Assembly: GCA_900552325.1 (NCBI GenBank)
Contig: URZG01000086.1
Coordinates: 1-8,181 of the forward strand
Origin: an uncultured Porphyromonadaceae bacterium
GTDB lineage: Bacteria; Bacteroidota; Bacteroidia; Bacteroidales; Muribaculaceae
Direction: 5' to 3'
Length of the DNA: 8,181 bases
Shown here: piece by piece, positions 6,342 through 8,181 of the stretch
How positions within the stretch are numbered: the stretch's first letter is position 1
Layout: each line of letters opens with the position of its first letter
Program-made: the position numbers and the translations under genes
Notes under the pieces: generated by a model
The model's input: only the letters and a program-made list of their open reading frames with translations
Databases searched by the model: none
Told to the model about the DNA's origin: nothing

Positions 6342-7961
6342 TTATTTGAGCTGGGTGTCGATGAAGTTGCGGAGCTCGGGCGAGGGATCCACTTCATAAT
6401 ATTTCTCGTAGTAGAGTTTAGCAGTGGGGATATCCTTCTGCTTCTGGTAGTAGGGTGCGAGACGGGAATAGATCGCGCGGTAGATGTTGGCGCGTTTCTC
6501 CTTGTTGGCGGGATCGGCGTCGAGTACGGCGAGGGTCTTCATGTCGGCGTCGATTACGGCCTGGTCCACCTCACCCTTGTTGCCGGTGCGGATGATGTCG
6601 CTGGCGGTGTTGAGCACCAGGGGATTGTCGGGTACGAGTGCGAGAACCTGCTCCATAGTGGCCTTTGCCTTTGCGATGGCGGCATCGAAGGCTGCCTGGT
6701 CACCCTCCATATTGGTGATGGCGAGGTTCTGGTAGCGGCGTGCGAGCTGGAACACATCGTTGGGGTCCACCTCTTCGCCCATGGCGTCGACATATTTCTG
6801 CATGGTGTCGGCGGCTTTCTCATACATCTTGGCCGAGTTATAGGCTGCGGAGAGATCCTTGAGAAGAGCGGTTTTCTTGGGGTCGATTTTCACTGCCTCC
6901 TCGAAAGCTGCCACGGCGAGGGTATCCTGGCCCATTTCCTGGAGAAGGTCGCCGTACTGCGAGTAGTCCTGTGCGTTCAGTTCGGCCTTGGGGTTGGCGA
7001 AGAGTGTCTCGGCGGCAGCTTTGGCGGCTTCGTTCTCACCCATCGCTTTCTTGTTGTAGAACTGCAGGCGCTGCATGTAGAAGTTGGCGGGATCGTCCTT
7101 GAGAATCTCGCCGGCGAGATTGTAGCTCTCGGGATAGCGCTTGGCGAAGAACAGGAGGCCTACGAGGCGCTGCTTGTCTTTCTTGAAGCTGTTGGGGTTC
7201 TTGATGTACTGCTCGTACTGCTCGGCGGCCATTGTGAGCTGGTTATTGTCGTAGTATTTCTCTGCGAGCTCACGCTGAGCCAGAGCCGAGTTGGGCTGCT
7301 GCGCCAGAAGTTCCTTGAGTTTGTTGATGGCGAATGTGGCGTTTACCGGGAAGTAAGTGCGGGCATATTTCACGTATGCCTCGGGATGGGTCTGGTCGGT
7401 ATCGAACTGGGCGGCCATCTCGTACATGCCGGCGGCCTCGCCGGCGTTTGTGTCGGCCAGCATGTCACCTTCGAGGATGAAGGGAGCCGGAGCGTTCTTG
7501 CGGGCTTTCTTTGCGTCGGCGAGAGCTTTGGTGATGGCGTCGCTGTATTTCACGGGGTCAGCCACGAAATAGGCGCGCGCGATCTCTGTGAGTACGTCGG
7601 GATCCTTTTTGGCTTTGCTTTTTGCATCCTTGAAGTAGCGCGAGGCTTCGGAGGCATTGCCGTCGGCGAGGGCAAGGGCGCCCAGGCCGATGTAGTTATA
7701 GCCATTGTCGGGGTTCACGTCGAGACCTTTGTCGAAGTAGTTGCGTGCTTCGGCCTTGTTGCCGTTCTTGAGAGCGATCTGTCCCAGGAAATAGTAGGCC
7801 GAAGCTTGGTCGATGCCGGCTTCGTTGAGGTTGTTTTTGATGATGATGGCTGCTTCTTCGGGCTGGTCGGCGCGGTAGTACTCCACACCGTCCTTGAAGC
7901 CCTGAGCCGATGCGCCGAGGGCGGCGCCGGCAAGCAGAGTCAGTAAGATTTTCGATTTCAT
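6342..7961 (-). CDS. Exported tetratricopeptide-repeat protein
   Basis: It is a periplasmic TPR scaffold of unknown specific role. The 539 residues begin with a clear Sec signal peptide: Lys2 and Lys4, a hydrophobic core ILLTLLAGAALG, and a likely signal peptidase I site after ASA at residue 19. There is no lipobox cysteine, so it should be soluble in the periplasm rather than a lipoprotein. The mature chain is almost wholly helical. TPR-like units are seen near 54-86 (AYYFLGQIALKNGNKAEARN), 88-117, 226-256 (ELAEKYYDNNQLTMAAEQYE), 333-361 (QYGDLLQEMGQDTLAVAAFE) and 502-526 (YYQKQKDIPTAKLYYEKYY); the stretch between 365 and 480 is less regular. Composition is rich in Ala, Asp and Lys. It lies 96 nt after a PstS-like gene and ends at a strong terminator, so it is probably the last gene of that operon. 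I found no TAnnTTTG element in the 96-nt gap. Confidence 0.85.
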   Translation of the reverse strand: MKSKILLTLLAGAALGASAQGFKDGVEYYRADQPEEAAIIIKNNLNEAGIDQASAYYFLGQIALKNGNKAEARNYFDKGLDVNPDNGYNYIGLGALALADGNASEASRYFKDAKSKAKKDPDVLTEIARAYFVADPVKYSDAITKALADAKKARKNAPAPFILEGDMLADTNAGEAAGMYEMAAQFDTDQTHPEAYVKYARTYFPVNATFAINKLKELLAQQPNSALAQRELAEKYYDNNQLTMAAEQYEQYIKNPNSFKKDKQRLVGLLFFAKRYPESYNLAGEILKDDPANFYMQRLQFYNKKAMGENEAAKAAAETLFANPKAELNAQDYSQYGDLLQEMGQDTLAVAAFEEAVKIDPKKTALLKDLSAAYNSAKMYEKAADTMQKYVDAMGEEVDPNDVFQLARRYQNLAITNMEGDQAAFDAAIAKAKATMEQVLALVPDNPLVLNTASDIIRTGNKGEVDQAVIDADMKTLAVLDADPANKEKRANIYRAIYSRLAPYYQKQKDIPTAKLYYEKYYEVDPSPELRNFIDTQLK

Positions 7962-8057
7962 TAGCGTCTATGATTTTATATTACTTTTTCCTTTTTGACT
8001 TAAACTGTGAGTGAAAGATTAACACGGGGTTATAATTATTCGCGACACGGCGGCGCG

Positions 8058-8181
8058 TCAGTTGACTTCCACCATGCGCCGGTGGACTGTGCCCGGGAGC
8101 ACGCCGGTGGTCTGTATGAGTTTCTGCCCCTGGAACGAGGTCACGAAGGCAAAGAAACCGTTGGCGAGCGAGCCGGAGGCA
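8058..8181 (-). CDS. PstS-like phosphate/substrate-binding protein, C-terminal end (cut by right window edge)
   Basis: Only the last 40 residues are inside the window, ending at a TGA at 8060-8058. They begin ASGSLANGFFAFVTSFQGQK and end with TGVLPGTVHRRMVEVN. The pattern of a helix with FxSFxxGQK(L/I)I, followed by (S/T)G(L/V)LP and a short Val/Glu-rich tail, resembles the end of PstS-family periplasmic binding proteins of Bacteroidetes, where GQR/GQK-I-I and LPAT are usual. I recognise this from memory, not from a search. In several Bacteroides-like genomes such a gene sits between TonB/ExbBD energy-transduction genes and a secreted TPR gene, which agrees with its neighbour here. An unrelated envelope protein cannot be excluded from so short a piece. 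Confidence 0.6.
   Translation of the reverse strand, partial: ASGSLANGFFAFVTSFQGQKLIQTTGVLPGTVHRRMVEVN

Noticed and set aside
7386..7946. Plus-strand open frame of 186 codons opposite the TPR gene
   Set aside because: Antisense to a gene with a clear signal peptide and TPRs. The Val/Gly/Phe-rich product has no motif.
7962..8057. The 96-nt gap between the PstS-like and TPR genes as a promoter region
   Set aside because: It is AT-rich and contains GAAAGATTA and TATAAT-like strings, but none fits TAnnTTTG with a -33 element. Co-transcription with the upstream gene is the simpler reading.

Overview
All eight genes lie on the minus strand, so transcription runs from the right edge to the left edge. 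The window looks like core chromosome of a Bacteroidales bacterium. Evidence: two promoters match the Bacteroidetes -7 consensus TAnnTTTG, start codons lack Shine-Dalgarno sequences, and the proteins have a Bacteroidales character (a 582-residue phospho-sugar mutase, an RluA homologue with the VQGDKTGD N-terminus, and a secreted TPR protein beside a PstS-like protein). The coding DNA is fairly GC-rich while the intergenic DNA is AT-rich. That would suit the Muribaculaceae or a related family, but this placement is inference.

Layout in the direction of transcription: (1) 8181-8058, the last 40 residues of a PstS-like phosphate-binding protein. (2) 7961-6342, an exported TPR protein, closed by a strong intrinsic terminator at 6298-6250. 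(3) 6219-5386, a TM1586-type nitroreductase-like protein whose start codon lies only 30 nt after the terminator U-tract. (4) A well-formed Bacteroidetes promoter (5369-5339), then a phospho-sugar mutase (5230-3482). (5) A 15-bp hairpin in the gap to an RluA-family pseudouridine synthase (3391-2696), followed by fmt (2673-1711). (6) A 182-nt AT-rich intergenic region with a -7 promoter element, an inverted repeat and a leader hairpin, then serC (1528-458) and serA (420 to beyond the left edge).

Functions are mostly housekeeping. SerA and SerC perform the first two steps of serine synthesis from 3-phosphoglycerate and probably form one operon. Fmt formylates initiator Met-tRNA, and the RluA homologue modifies RNA, so these two form a small translation pair behind the sugar-phosphate mutase. 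The PstS-like and TPR proteins belong to the cell envelope. I found no mobile element, CRISPR array, tRNA or rRNA, and no convincing novel multigene system. The most notable points are non-coding: the pgm-rluA hairpin without a U-tract, the terminator just before the nitroreductase, and the serC control region.
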